A stretch of DNA of 62,561 nucleotides, taken from assembly GCA_002717655.1 (NCBI GenBank), contig PBAY01000038.1:1-62561 (forward strand), written 5' to 3'. The translations under genes and the position numbers were made by a program. This stretch comes from Phycisphaerae bacterium. Lineage in GTDB: Bacteria > Planctomycetota > Phycisphaerae > Phycisphaerales > SM1A02. The stretch's first letter is position 1, and each line of letters begins with the position of its first letter. Of the stretch, positions 27,654-35,782 are shown piece by piece. The notes under the pieces are model-generated. The model worked only from the letters and a program-made list of their open reading frames with translations, made no database searches and was not told the DNA's origin.

Positions 27654-29000
27654 TCAACGAGGTGGATCAGTCGGCGAAGGTTTTTTGTCCTCCTGGGAGC
27701 CGAAGGATGCGCCAGGCCCGATCGTCAGGAAGTTCTTTCCACGCCGTTTGGATTCAAGTGCACGCTGGTCAGCGATGTTGACCAGTGCCTTAGAGTCCGA
27801 TGCATCCCATGGGAACGAGGCCAATCCACCGGAGATGCTCAGGGTGCCGGGTGCCTGCAGGCCCAGTCTCGGGAATCTCATCTGTGCAATCTGCGATTGG
27901 AATCTTCTCGCAATATGTTCAACGGAGTCCGGGTGAAGAGAACCGGTTGTTCTGGGAGCTTCCAGATCTGCGAACACCACGGCGAATTCATCGCCGCCAA
28001 TTCGGCAGACACGATCACCGTTTCGAATCACGGATCCCAGCAGGCGGATGGTTTCACGAAGAATGATGTCGCCTGCATCATGTCCAAATCTGTCGTTGTA
28101 CGACTTGAAGTCATCGATATCAAAGACCATTACAGTCAACTGGCGACGCATTCTCCGTGCTTTCTCAATGCTCTCATTGAGAAAATGATTGAGATATCTT
28201 CGGTTCCATGCACCAGTGAGTTCATCGCGATAAGCCATCTGTCGAAGCGTCGACTGGGCATCTTCAAGTGAGAGCCAGCGAGCCAGCCAGTTGGCCCAAG
28301 GCTGCAACTTGTCGGCATCACAATCCCGTGCAGAGAGATGTCCGAAACTTCGCCCGCTGAAACGAACAGGAGCACTTCCTGTAATTGGTCTTTCAATCAG
28401 CTTCAGCTCATTGAATCTGGTCTGCTGCTGAATGATGTGAAGTGCACGATCGCGCAGCGTTGAGGGATCGAAGAGCAGCGACTCCACCAAATCCGTGTCG
28501 CCTAGGCCGCCTTCTCTCACAGGTTCGTCCTGATGAGATTCAGGGAGTGAAGGTTCTGGTGTCGGGATGATCTCATCGAAGGCATGTTCGTTGGCCACCG
28601 GGGTTTCATCCGATGCCATCGCCGATACACCAGGTGAAAGGCGTCCATCAAGGAGGTCTTCCAGACCCTTTGGTGTGATTGGGCCACCTACTTGGAAATC
28701 CACATGAGGTTGGATCTCGGGTACAGGTGGGTCGCTGACCACCGCAACAATCTGAACAGTCGGATCAAGTCGCCGAATGGATTCAGCAGCTCTGACCAGA
28801 TCAGCGGCATCCATCCCTTCATTGAGTGGGAGGACGATGGCATCGATTGGACTTGAAGCAGGTGCAACAGCGACTTCGCCGAGCGCTTCGAAGATATTCT
28901 CGACCAGTTGAGGACCATCTTCCAAGATGCCGGCAATCTGGGCATCTCCAACAGCCAGAATTCTTCGCCGCATCGATCGGCTGGAGGGAGCACTACTCAT
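27654..29000 (-). CDS. diguanylate cyclase with degenerate receiver-like N-terminus
   Basis: 448 residues. The C-terminal GGDEF domain (about 258-430) has intact RIGGDEFAVVF (GGDEF at 335-339), the metal-binding FDIDDFKSYNDRFGHDAGD, and an RxxD inhibitory site (RNGD, 326-329) at the expected spacing, so an active, product-inhibited cyclase making c-di-GMP is expected. The N-terminal ~120 residues look like a receiver-type Rossmann fold but lack a clear phosphoacceptor. A Pro/Glu-rich linker joins them. The ATG overlaps the stop of the upstream gene by 4 bases (ATGA), so they are coupled. Confidence 0.92.
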   Translation of the reverse strand: MSSAPSSRSMRRRILAVGDAQIAGILEDGPQLVENIFEALGEVAVAPASSPIDAIVLPLNEGMDAADLVRAAESIRRLDPTVQIVAVVSDPPVPEIQPHVDFQVGGPITPKGLEDLLDGRLSPGVSAMASDETPVANEHAFDEIIPTPEPSLPESHQDEPVREGGLGDTDLVESLLFDPSTLRDRALHIIQQQTRFNELKLIERPITGSAPVRFSGRSFGHLSARDCDADKLQPWANWLARWLSLEDAQSTLRQMAYRDELTGAWNRRYLNHFLNESIEKARRMRRQLTVMVFDIDDFKSYNDRFGHDAGDIILRETIRLLGSVIRNGDRVCRIGGDEFAVVFADLEAPRTTGSLHPDSVEHIARRFQSQIAQMRFPRLGLQAPGTLSISGGLASFPWDASDSKALVNIADQRALESKRRGKNFLTIGPGASFGSQEDKKPSPTDPPR

Positions 29001-29557
29001 GAATGCTCCGGTTCATCAGGATCTGGTGGAATGATTGGATCGTTCAACAACATCGAGACTTCATCTCTTGAAAGTGGTTCAGGGACCATGTCTTCCGAGG
29101 CAGGATGGAACACCAATGCTGGCGGATTGGAGTCTTCCTGGTTTGCAGTGGATGGCTGGTTCGCCTGAGATGCTGTACGAGCAGCTTCGTTGAGTGGTTC
29201 AATCTGAGATCCATTTGTCGTCCAGATCGGGATGTCTGGAACATGCCTCGCCATGGAGGTACGCATGGCATCAACCAGATCTACATTTGGATGCGAGGCA
29301 ATCACCAGCCCCGGAACCTGCCCCGACTCCAGTTGCCAGGCTGCCCGGAGTTGAAGCTCACGTCTCACCAGACAGGCTTCAGCCATGGCCATCCGCGGGT
29401 CATGTTCGACTCGTGGGGACCAATCGCGTTCTGAAAGAGTGGTGTACAGCGCGGGATCGATTGTTCGATCCATCGGCGCCAGCACGACGCAGGTCAGCAT
29501 GTCCGAAAGCGGCTCGCTCATCTCCCTGCAAAGCTCCTGTTCCTTTGCGTTGGTCAC
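28997..29557 (-). CDS. hypothetical protein coupled to the diguanylate cyclase
   Basis: 186 residues with no family I recognise. The N-terminal two thirds alternate hydrophobic strands and helices (CVVLAPMDRTID, VPGLVIASHPNVDLVDAM, HVPDIPIWTTNG) in a way that resembles a small Rossmann or receiver-like fold without conserved Asp/Lys. The C-terminal 70 residues are low-complexity, rich in Asn, Gln, Pro and acidic residues. GTG start at 29557; an ATG at 29521 (MSEPLSDM) is the alternative. The 4-base overlap with the cyclase gene suggests a partner or modulator of it. Confidence 0.65.
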   Translation of the reverse strand: MTNAKEQELCREMSEPLSDMLTCVVLAPMDRTIDPALYTTLSERDWSPRVEHDPRMAMAEACLVRRELQLRAAWQLESGQVPGLVIASHPNVDLVDAMRTSMARHVPDIPIWTTNGSQIEPLNEAARTASQANQPSTANQEDSNPPALVFHPASEDMVPEPLSRDEVSMLLNDPIIPPDPDEPEHS

Positions 29558-29670
29558 CGTTGTTCACGGGCCAAGCAAGAGCAACTCAAGTGTAGCTCAG
29601 CAGTTGGATGACGCCACCACGACCCTGCGGAATCTTGCTTGCTTGTGAATAGGGTGGAAATAAGGCGAAA

Positions 29671-30798
29671 TCAAGGGGCTTTGATGCCCAGAAGGGCGGC
29701 CACGGCATCTGCTGCTCCAGGAGTGGCCTGAGCGGCCAATGCGGATTTCATGGCTTCAAGCCTTGAGTCATCATGCAGCAGCGATTTGAGTTCACGGCCA
29801 ACGGCCGAAGCTGTGGTCAGATCGTCCTGATCTTCGATGAGCAATGCACCACCAGCCTCCACAAGCGGTTCTGCGTTGTGGAATTGATGTCGATCATGAT
29901 GGTGAGGATATGGCAGAAAGATTGTGGGAACGGCATTGGCCTGAATTTCACCGACTGAGTTGGCCCCGGCTCTGGAAACCGTGATTGATGCAGCGCCCCA
30001 AGCAAGCCCGATTTCATCCATGAATGGTCTTACAAAGGCATCAATTCCGAATTGTTCATAAGCCTGAGCAAGTGATTCGGCTTCACCTGTTCCTGTGAGG
30101 TGGATGACCTGATAGGAGGTATCTCCATCGGTGAGGCCGCCTGATTCAAGCAGTCTCAACATGAGTCGGTTCAGGCTGGATGCGCCTTGAGAGGCGCCGG
30201 TGATGAACAGGGTGGGCTGTTTGGGATCGAGCCCCAGCTCCTTGCGGCATTCCTCCGGTGATCTCGATGCCAAGGCCTTGGCTCTGATGGGCAGCCCCGT
30301 GATCTGTGAGGCAAATCCAGCTTTGACGGTGTCGACGGCTGAGACAACGAGATCTGCGCGTTTCGCAACGGTTCGGTTTGCCTTGCCTGGAATGCGATCG
30401 AGGTTGAGCAGGACAATTGGTCCATCGAGTGTTCCGCGTGATCGTGCTGAAAGCAGGCCTGGCAGTACGCCAGCGGCCACAAAGCCTCCAAGCGCCAGCA
30501 CGCCGCTGTATCTGCTTTCATTCAGTATTTCCCGAATACGTCTGCTTGAACGCCTCATCCCCAGCAGACATCGCGCCAACGCGGCTGGGCGTGTGCCAAA
30601 GGGTTGAGCAGGTAACGGCTCGAAAGAGGCGCCTGCGCCATTGAGCATCGTCGCGTCGATTGTCCGTTTCGAGCAGAGGAACAGGCACTCGCCACCAGTG
30701 CGAGTGATGACCTCGGCTACAGCGAGCCCTGGACTGATATGTCCGCCCGAGCCGCCCCCGACGATCAAGAAACGAGAGGAAGAGAGGTCGCTGCTCAT
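29671..30798 (-). CDS. murG: MurG, lipid II-forming GlcNAc transferase
   Basis: 375 residues. Transfers GlcNAc to lipid I at the inner face of the membrane in peptidoglycan synthesis. The N-terminal glycine-rich loop is FLIVGGGSGGHISPGLAVAE; the C-terminal nucleotide-sugar half has TGASQGASSLNRL, VSRAGANSVGEIQANAVPTI and LPYPHHHDRHQFHNAE. The start overlaps the ftsW stop by 4 bases. Presence of murG and ftsW supports a peptidoglycan-making planctomycete. Confidence 0.95.
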   Translation of the reverse strand: MSSDLSSSRFLIVGGGSGGHISPGLAVAEVITRTGGECLFLCSKRTIDATMLNGAGASFEPLPAQPFGTRPAALARCLLGMRRSSRRIREILNESRYSGVLALGGFVAAGVLPGLLSARSRGTLDGPIVLLNLDRIPGKANRTVAKRADLVVSAVDTVKAGFASQITGLPIRAKALASRSPEECRKELGLDPKQPTLFITGASQGASSLNRLMLRLLESGGLTDGDTSYQVIHLTGTGEAESLAQAYEQFGIDAFVRPFMDEIGLAWGAASITVSRAGANSVGEIQANAVPTIFLPYPHHHDRHQFHNAEPLVEAGGALLIEDQDDLTTASAVGRELKSLLHDDSRLEAMKSALAAQATPGAADAVAALLGIKAP

Positions 30799-31937
30799 GC
30801 TGGGATGGCCGTACCAGATGCCAGATCTGGCTGAAGTCGCTGATTGCCCCGGTCAATGGCGCCAAGCAGTCCGATGAAGAAGGCCATGAGGATCCAGCCT
30901 GTGCCTCCCGAAGAGAGCAGTGGCAACGCGATTCCCTTGGTCGGGGCAAGCCCGGTGACGACCGCAAGATTCACCAGTGCCTGAATCGAGATGGTGACGA
31001 GAACACCGAAGACAAGCAGTCGTTCAAAGGCATTCACGGTGTTGTTCAGAATCTTCAATCCAACCAGCATCAAGGCCATGTAGAGGGCCATGACAAGCAG
31101 GCATCCGACAATTCCAAGTTCCTCACAGATGATGGAGAAGAGAAAGTCGGTGGTGTCTTCAGGTAGATAGCCGAATTTCTGTACACCATTACCAAGGCCA
31201 CGACCGACCAGACCACCTCCAGAGATCGCTGACATCGATTGAAGTACGTGGTACCCAGTCCCTTGAGCATCGGCATAGGGATCCATGAAGGCACGGATTC
31301 GGTCAATTCGATAGGGGCTGCTGATCAAGGCCGCGGCAATCCCAACGGCAGCGACGGGCAATGGCATCAAGGCGTGCCGAAGCTTGCAGCCGCCAGCGAC
31401 CAGCATGATCATCCCCACGAGCACTACCACGATCGCCGTTCCGAGATCCTCGACCCCGATCAAGCCTCCGATGAGCAGAATCAGCCCTGTTGCGGGAACA
31501 AAGCCTTTCCAGAACTCACCGATACGATCACGATTGGCCACGATATGCCAAGCGAGAAACAGGACCAGACACCACTTGGCTACCTCGCTGGGTTGAAATC
31601 CAATGGGTCCAATGTCGATCCATCGTCTCGCACCATGAACTTCACGGCCGATCCAGGGCAATTGAACCAGGATCAAGAGCAGGATCGAGATTGAAATAAG
31701 CGTCATTGGCAGCCAGCGATTTGCTGGAGGTCCAAAACTTCGAATCGGGATCATCATCCCGGCAAAGAGCCCGACCATGGCCAATGCAGCCAGCATGGTC
31801 GTTTTTCCGAGTGCCAGTTCCTGAAAGGTGGCCAGACCACTGCCTGAGACACTGAGTCCAGCAGAGTGGACCGCCACAACGCCTAGAACGAGTAGCCCGG
31901 TGACGATCAGGATCAATGCCTGCACAGGCCGGATCAT
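30795..31937 (-). CDS. ftsW: FtsW/RodA/SpoVE-family cell-division protein
   Basis: 380 residues, about ten membrane segments. A SEDS glycosyltransferase; adjacency to murG favours FtsW over RodA. Signatures are GARRWIDIGPIGFQPSEVAK and the C-terminal GIALPLLSSGGTGWILMAFF. The gene order ftsW-murG is that of the classical division cluster, but murC/ftsQ and the other partners are not here. Confidence 0.93.
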   Translation of the reverse strand: MIRPVQALILIVTGLLVLGVVAVHSAGLSVSGSGLATFQELALGKTTMLAALAMVGLFAGMMIPIRSFGPPANRWLPMTLISISILLLILVQLPWIGREVHGARRWIDIGPIGFQPSEVAKWCLVLFLAWHIVANRDRIGEFWKGFVPATGLILLIGGLIGVEDLGTAIVVVLVGMIMLVAGGCKLRHALMPLPVAAVGIAAALISSPYRIDRIRAFMDPYADAQGTGYHVLQSMSAISGGGLVGRGLGNGVQKFGYLPEDTTDFLFSIICEELGIVGCLLVMALYMALMLVGLKILNNTVNAFERLLVFGVLVTISIQALVNLAVVTGLAPTKGIALPLLSSGGTGWILMAFFIGLLGAIDRGNQRLQPDLASGTAIPA

Positions 31938-32024
31938 GTCAGCAACATCGGCCGAGGGCTGTTGTGGGCTGGAAATTGAAGGGGGTGATCCTGAGAATGA
32001 GGCGGGCAGTCAACTGCCTCAAGT

Positions 32025-32240
32025 TCAGCGGCGATCTGAAACCACGGCAGCCGTTGTTGGAGCACTGGCTGTATCGGATCTGCCCAGACCAAGACTGATG
32101 GGCTCCGCTTGTGCTGGATTGCGTTGGGAGACGGGCATGATTGCAGGGGTCATCTGGGCTGTGCGCAGAGATTGGGGAGAATCACAGCCGACCAAAGCCA
32201 GTGGGCCCATCAGAATGATTGAGAGGAGAAATCTAATCAT
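32025..32240 (-). CDS. small putative lipoprotein
   Basis: 71 residues. The N-terminus has a signal peptide with a lipobox (MGPLALVGC), after which the chain is Ser/Ala/Thr/Pro-rich without a domain. It lies between the ftsW start and the divergent miaB region on the minus strand, 87 bases before ftsW. The ribosome-binding site is weak and the body is low-complexity, so it is a likely but not certain gene. The antisense open frame over it has no such signal. Confidence 0.5.
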   Translation of the reverse strand: MIRFLLSIILMGPLALVGCDSPQSLRTAQMTPAIMPVSQRNPAQAEPISLGLGRSDTASAPTTAAVVSDRR

Positions 32241-32320
32241 GGCTCTTTCAATATCGGCGGCATCCTAGCGTTGGTGATGAGAGATATCCTGCAGATGCCT
32301 CTTCTTCTTGCTTAGACGTG

Positions 32321-32359
32321 GATAAACCGTGTTCTTGCGGCAGATAAACCGGGTTTTTG
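32321..32359. repeat. two 17-base direct repeats at 22-base period between divergent genes
   Basis: GATAAACCGTGTTCTTG at 32321-32337 and GATAAACCGGGTTTTTG at 32343-32359 differ at two positions and start 22 bases apart, about two helical turns. They lie in the 200-base gap between the lipoprotein gene and miaB and could bind a dimeric regulator. Confidence 0.5.
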
Positions 32360-32442
32360 TAGAAACCAGGTCATGTGTACGAAAGGCGTGATTCAACGGT
32401 TCATGGTGGGATGGCAGGGAATTGAGCCCGGTCGGAGGTACC

Positions 32443-34029
32443 ATGGGCGATTCCATGATCGAGTTGTCGGTAAATCAGGATCAGGTCGGACGAGCGGTTT
32501 ATCTGCAGACGTTCGGCTGCCAGATGAATGAACTGGACAGTGAGCTTGTCCGGGGCCATCTGCGTGCGTTGGGCTATCGGTTCACGGATTCCCGTGAGGA
32601 TGCTGAAGTTGTGCTTTTCAACACCTGCTCCGTTCGAGAGCAAGCGGAAAACAAGGTCTGGAGTCGGCTTGGTCAACTTGGAATTGAGAAGCAGGAAGGA
32701 CGTCGAGTCGTCATAGGCGTTCTTGGCTGCATGGCTGAACGTGAAGGCACTGGGTTGATGAAACGAATGCCTCAGGTCGATCTGATGTGCGGTCCAGGTG
32801 AACTGGATCGCCTACCCATGCTGATTGACAACGCAATGCATGACGAAGTGATGGATCACGCTTCACGAGTAGCTCTTCAGGGCAACAGTTCACGTCGCTC
32901 GACCACACTTGCTGCCGCTGAAGACGGTCTTGAAATGCTTGATATGGCTCGAGCATTCGAGCCTGATGAATCACAGGCAGGTGGTCGCACTGCGTATGTC
33001 CGGATTACCCGTGGATGCAACAAGTTCTGCACCTATTGTGTTGTTCCGCATACACGCGGAGCAGAGGTTCATCGCCCACCACAGGACATCATCGAGGAAT
33101 GCCGCCGATTGGCGGATCAGGGGGTGATCGAGGTCACCCTGCTTGGTCAGACGGTCAACCATTATGTCTATGTACACGGTGCGGCGCTGGGTCCCGAGGG
33201 TGAGGAACGACCTCAGGTGGGCCCTGGTCTCTCGGCCTATCGCAAGGCCGATCGAGGTGTTCCCGGCAAGAAGGTGACGACCTTCGCTGATCTGCTTGCA
33301 GCCATTCATGAAGCTGTTCCAGCAATCAAGCGTTTACGGTTTGTAACCAGTTATCCACGGGATTTTGGTGATGATGTACTGAACGTGATGAGGGACTGTG
33401 AGCGGATCTGCAACTATCTGCATGTTCCGGTGCAGTCCGGCTCGGATCGCATTCTCAAACTCATGAACCGTGGCTATACGGTTGAGCAGTATGAGTCATT
33501 CATTCAGCGTGCGCTTGAGAAACTGCCGGATGTTTCCATTGCTGGCGACATCATCGTGGGCTTCCCCACGGAAACAGAAGATGATTTTCAGGCCACCTGT
33601 GATTTGATCAGGCGAATCCCATTCAAGAACAACTTCGTCTTCCGGTATTCCCCGCGACCTGGAACAACTGCAATCGATCGATTTGAGGATGACGTACCTG
33701 ACAAGATCAAAAGACGTCGACTCAATGAACTTCTTGATATTCAGGGAGAAGTCAGTGCTGAGGTACATGCCTCCAGAATCGGCGAAGTAGTGGATGTATT
33801 CGTCGAGAAGGAGGGGCAGGAATCCGCCAAAGGCAATGGTGGGGGAAAGATCCAGTTGGGATGGGAAAAACCAACAATCCAGCTTTCCGGTCGAACTCAG
33901 GGGGATCTGATCACCGTATTCCCCATGCCTGAAGATCGGGAGATCAGTGATTTGATCGGCAGTATTGTTCCCGTGAAGGTGGTTTCAGCCGGTCCACGCC
34001 TCCTGCGGGGTGAACTGCTTCAGGCGTAG
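32443..34029 (+). CDS. miaB: tRNA-2-methylthio-N6-dimethylallyladenosine synthase
   Basis: Radical-SAM methylthiotransferase acting on adenine 37 of tRNA. From the ATG at 32443 it has 528 residues. The N-terminal domain binds one iron-sulfur cluster through Cys in TFGCQMNELDSE, NTCSVREQAENKVW and LGCMAERE. The radical-SAM CxxxCxxC is in RGCNKFCTYCVVPHTRG. The C-terminus has a TRAM domain (VDVFVEKEG onwards). An insertion of about 40 residues after NHYVYVHGAA (with PEGEERPQVGPG) is longer than in E. coli MiaB. GGAGG lies 4 bases before the chosen ATG; the frame itself opens at a TTG 21 bases upstream. Confidence 0.95.
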   Translation: MGDSMIELSVNQDQVGRAVYLQTFGCQMNELDSELVRGHLRALGYRFTDSREDAEVVLFNTCSVREQAENKVWSRLGQLGIEKQEGRRVVIGVLGCMAEREGTGLMKRMPQVDLMCGPGELDRLPMLIDNAMHDEVMDHASRVALQGNSSRRSTTLAAAEDGLEMLDMARAFEPDESQAGGRTAYVRITRGCNKFCTYCVVPHTRGAEVHRPPQDIIEECRRLADQGVIEVTLLGQTVNHYVYVHGAALGPEGEERPQVGPGLSAYRKADRGVPGKKVTTFADLLAAIHEAVPAIKRLRFVTSYPRDFGDDVLNVMRDCERICNYLHVPVQSGSDRILKLMNRGYTVEQYESFIQRALEKLPDVSIAGDIIVGFPTETEDDFQATCDLIRRIPFKNNFVFRYSPRPGTTAIDRFEDDVPDKIKRRRLNELLDIQGEVSAEVHASRIGEVVDVFVEKEGQESAKGNGGGKIQLGWEKPTIQLSGRTQGDLITVFPMPEDREISDLIGSIVPVKVVSAGPRLLRGELLQA

Positions 34030-34076
34030 TTTGATTGGGAATCTAGATAAGGCTCTCTAGCCAAAATTACCTTATG

Positions 34077-34099
34077 AAGGCCTGAATCGGCTTTTTTTT
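34077..34099 (+). terminator. weak intrinsic terminator candidate after miaB
   Basis: Imperfect short stem (AAGG-CC against GGCTT, one bulge) followed directly by eight T residues at 34092-34099, about 50 bases after the miaB stop. A small GGCT/AGCC hairpin precedes it. Confidence 0.4.
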
Positions 34100-34108
34100 G
34101 ACCATGAA

Positions 34109-34120
34109 CGCCCTTGAGGA
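34109..34120 (+). repeat. conserved upstream motif, copy 1
   Basis: CGCCCTTGAGGA here is identical to the copy at 35506-35517; a shorter version, CCCTTGAGGA, is at 36640-36649. All lie upstream of the promoters of genes in the secreted-protein array. Confidence 0.45.
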
Positions 34121-34231
34121 TAACCAATAAAGAGCCTTTAAAGTGTCATAAAGGGGGGTAGGACATGCCGTTCAGGAGGTCTGTGATGATCAGAAGTCGA
34201 GTAGTTTCGTGGATTTGGAGATGTTCCAGGG

Positions 34232-34259
34232 TTGACTGACCGTAGCCATAAGGTATGTT
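34232..34259 (+). promoter_or_regulatory. sigma70-type promoter for the first array gene
   Basis: TTGACT, a 16-base spacer and TATGTT: a good match. Transcription would begin near 34266 and leave a leader of about 300 bases. In the 541-base gap 34030-34570 this is the clearest promoter. Confidence 0.55.
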
Positions 34260-34265
34260 CGGCAT

Positions 34266-34570
34266 GTGGAGATTACGCCTCTGAGGGTGTTTCACTCCAC
34301 GAAGGAAGGGAAGAGGGACGCCTGATTTCAGGAATCCTTCAAAAGAATTGGATACACGTGAAGCCGCAGTGCGTAACTACTACAACGGCCTGACGTTTAT
34401 CGGCTGAGGAAGAAGGAGTGGGCTTCAAGCCCCTAACTATTTAATCAATTGACTCCCTGCGAGTGATCTTCCACAACGGTGTGGGCAAACTCGTGTTCTC
34501 TCGTTGAGGTGGGAGTAGATCTAGATCTCGTTCCGCAACGAATGCGCAGAGAAGAGAAAGGTTCCGAGCA
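34266..34570 (+). promoter_or_regulatory. long structured 5' leader of the first array gene
   Basis: The leader predicted from the promoter at 34232 contains several possible hairpins: GTGGAG (34266-34271) with CTCCAC (34295-34300); GAAGGA (34301-34306) with TCCTTC (34335-34340) enclosing CCTG/CAGG; and TCGTT/AACGA (34528-34541) shortly before the ribosome-binding site. I could not match it to a known riboswitch class. No gene is seen in it. Confidence 0.4.
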
Positions 34571-35293
34571 ATGAATGTGAAGCGTGCTTCAGTATTTGCA
34601 GGCAGCGTTGCTGCCATCGCACTCGCCAGCGTCGCAAGCGCTGATTTCAATGGTATGGCCTGGCAGGTCGTCGACAATGGTGGCAACGAAGGCAATGGTG
34701 GCGACACCTATCGTCTCTACGCCATGTTGGACATGGGCGATCGTCTTGACGCCGTCGCTGGTAATGAAACTCAGGGTCTTAACCTGTCCGCAAACGGTTC
34801 GTTCTACCAGAACGCTGCTGGCGGTCCTACTTCCCTGGCTATCAACAGTGCTTTCTTTGGTTTCGTTCCTAGTATGGAATGGGACTCCTATGTCACCGTC
34901 GGTGCCCTGCACGCAGACGGCTTCCCTTACGGCAGCAATGCTCTGAATGATGTTGGTATCGATTGGTCCGACTTCGAAGCTGGTGGAGATCTCACAAGCA
35001 ACAACGGCACCTGGTTCGTCACTCCTGATCAGCCTCAGGGTGAAGCTATCGAGCACTCCGGTCTCAATGGTGATGTCACAGGTACTGGCTACGGCGTCCT
35101 GATCGCTCAGGTCACCGTCCTCGGTGCTGGCGACTACGCCGGTTCTTTCTCTGGTCTTCTCCAGGGTAAGACTGCTTCAGGCGACACCTGGCAAGTCGGT
35201 GTTAACGACTTCCAGTTCGGTGCGATTCCAGCTCCAGGTGCTCTGGCACTTCTGGGTCTCGCCGGTCTCGCAGGTCGTCGTCGTCGTCGCTGA
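34571..35293 (+). CDS. secreted PEP-CTERM-like protein, array copy 1
   Basis: 240 residues. Signal peptide (MNVKRASVFAGSVAAIALAS, cleavage near SA-DF), a beta-rich body, and a C-terminal sorting tail PAPGALALLGLAGLAG followed by an Arg run. The tail has the layout of PEP-CTERM signals (short motif, membrane span, basic end) but with Pro-Ala-Pro-Gly in place of Pro-Glu-Pro. Core motifs shared with the three downstream genes are TYRLYA, DAVAGN, FYQNAAGGPTS, INSAFF, FVPSMEWDSYV and NGTWFVTP. It is the most divergent of copies 1-3. No exosortase is in the window. Function unknown. Confidence 0.88.
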   Translation: MNVKRASVFAGSVAAIALASVASADFNGMAWQVVDNGGNEGNGGDTYRLYAMLDMGDRLDAVAGNETQGLNLSANGSFYQNAAGGPTSLAINSAFFGFVPSMEWDSYVTVGALHADGFPYGSNALNDVGIDWSDFEAGGDLTSNNGTWFVTPDQPQGEAIEHSGLNGDVTGTGYGVLIAQVTVLGAGDYAGSFSGLLQGKTASGDTWQVGVNDFQFGAIPAPGALALLGLAGLAGRRRRR

Positions 35294-35348
35294 ATTGACG
35301 ATACCTGTACAGGCTGATCTCGCATCAGCTTGATACGACGTAACTTGA

Positions 35349-35386
35349 CCGCCGCAGCCTTCTGGCTGCGGCGGTTCATTTTTTAA
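35349..35386 (+). terminator. strong intrinsic terminator after array copy 1
   Basis: An 11-base-pair GC-rich stem (CCGCCGCAGCC / GGCTGCGGCGG, 35349-35359 and 35364-35374), loop TTCT, followed by TTCATTTTTT. Confidence 0.9.
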
Positions 35387-35505
35387 CACCATTCGACGTG
35401 TCTTCAGGCCTCTGGCCTTCAGGCCGGCTCTCAGGATCACTTGGGATTTGTGGACATCCTGCTATTTGAACTCCAAGACGAAATTGCGAGCTTTCTTGAA
35501 TGAAA

Positions 35506-35531
35506 CGCCCTTGAGGACCCGGTAATCAAGG
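35506..35531 (+). repeat. conserved upstream motif, copy 2
   Basis: CGCCCTTGAGGA (35506-35517) followed by GTAATCAAGG (35522-35531). Both parts recur upstream of array copy 3 (36640-36649 and 36684-36693); the first part also recurs upstream of copy 1. Confidence 0.45.
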
Positions 35532-35600
35532 CTTGGAAAGGCTGATGGTTACAGATCTACTTAAATGAGAAAAAACACCAAAGTTGCAGGTCATATCCAC

Positions 35601-35628
35601 TTGACCCGCCCTAGCTTGCGAATACCTT
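35601..35628 (+). promoter_or_regulatory. candidate promoter for array copy 2
   Basis: TTGACC, 16-base spacer, TACCTT. The -10 region lies in a 12-base block (35620-35631) alignable with one upstream of copy 3 (36749-36760); the distance from this block to the leader stem is 40 bases in both. The consensus match is modest. Confidence 0.35.
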
Positions 35629-35659
35629 GATGACGGAGAAGGGGTGTGGTTCGACCGGC

Positions 35660-35767
35660 AGCGTGGTGCCTGCCAGAAGGGTCCCCCCGAAGTTTGGGAA
35701 ACAATCGGAAGTTTTAAACATTCGCACCACGCTAATCATCGAATCTGACCAACGGATTTTGGTCAGA
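35660..35767 (+). ncRNA. candidate structured leader RNA, copy 2 gene
   Basis: Stem 1: AGCGTGGTGC (35660-35669) pairs perfectly with GCACCACGCT (35724-35733), enclosing 54 bases that contain CCCGAAGTTTGGGAA. Stem 2: TCTGACCAA (35744-35752) pairs with TTGGTCAGA (35759-35767), ending just before the GGAGGAG ribosome-binding site. The copy 3 leader has the same two stems with compensatory changes. No match to a riboswitch class I know. The 489-base gap 35294-35782 otherwise holds the terminator, upstream motif and promoter listed here. Confidence 0.65.
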
Positions 35768-35782
35768 GGAGGAGAAAGTCAA

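Noticed and set aside
31828-32268. Plus-strand open frame across the ftsW 5' end and small lipoprotein
   Set aside because: Overlaps ftsW antisense; no signal or ribosome-binding site. The minus-strand lipoprotein is preferred.
35627-35782. Upstream extension of array copy 2 to the first in-frame ATG
   Set aside because: The extra 52 codons cover the structured leader; the ATG at 35783 has a strong ribosome-binding site and signal peptide.
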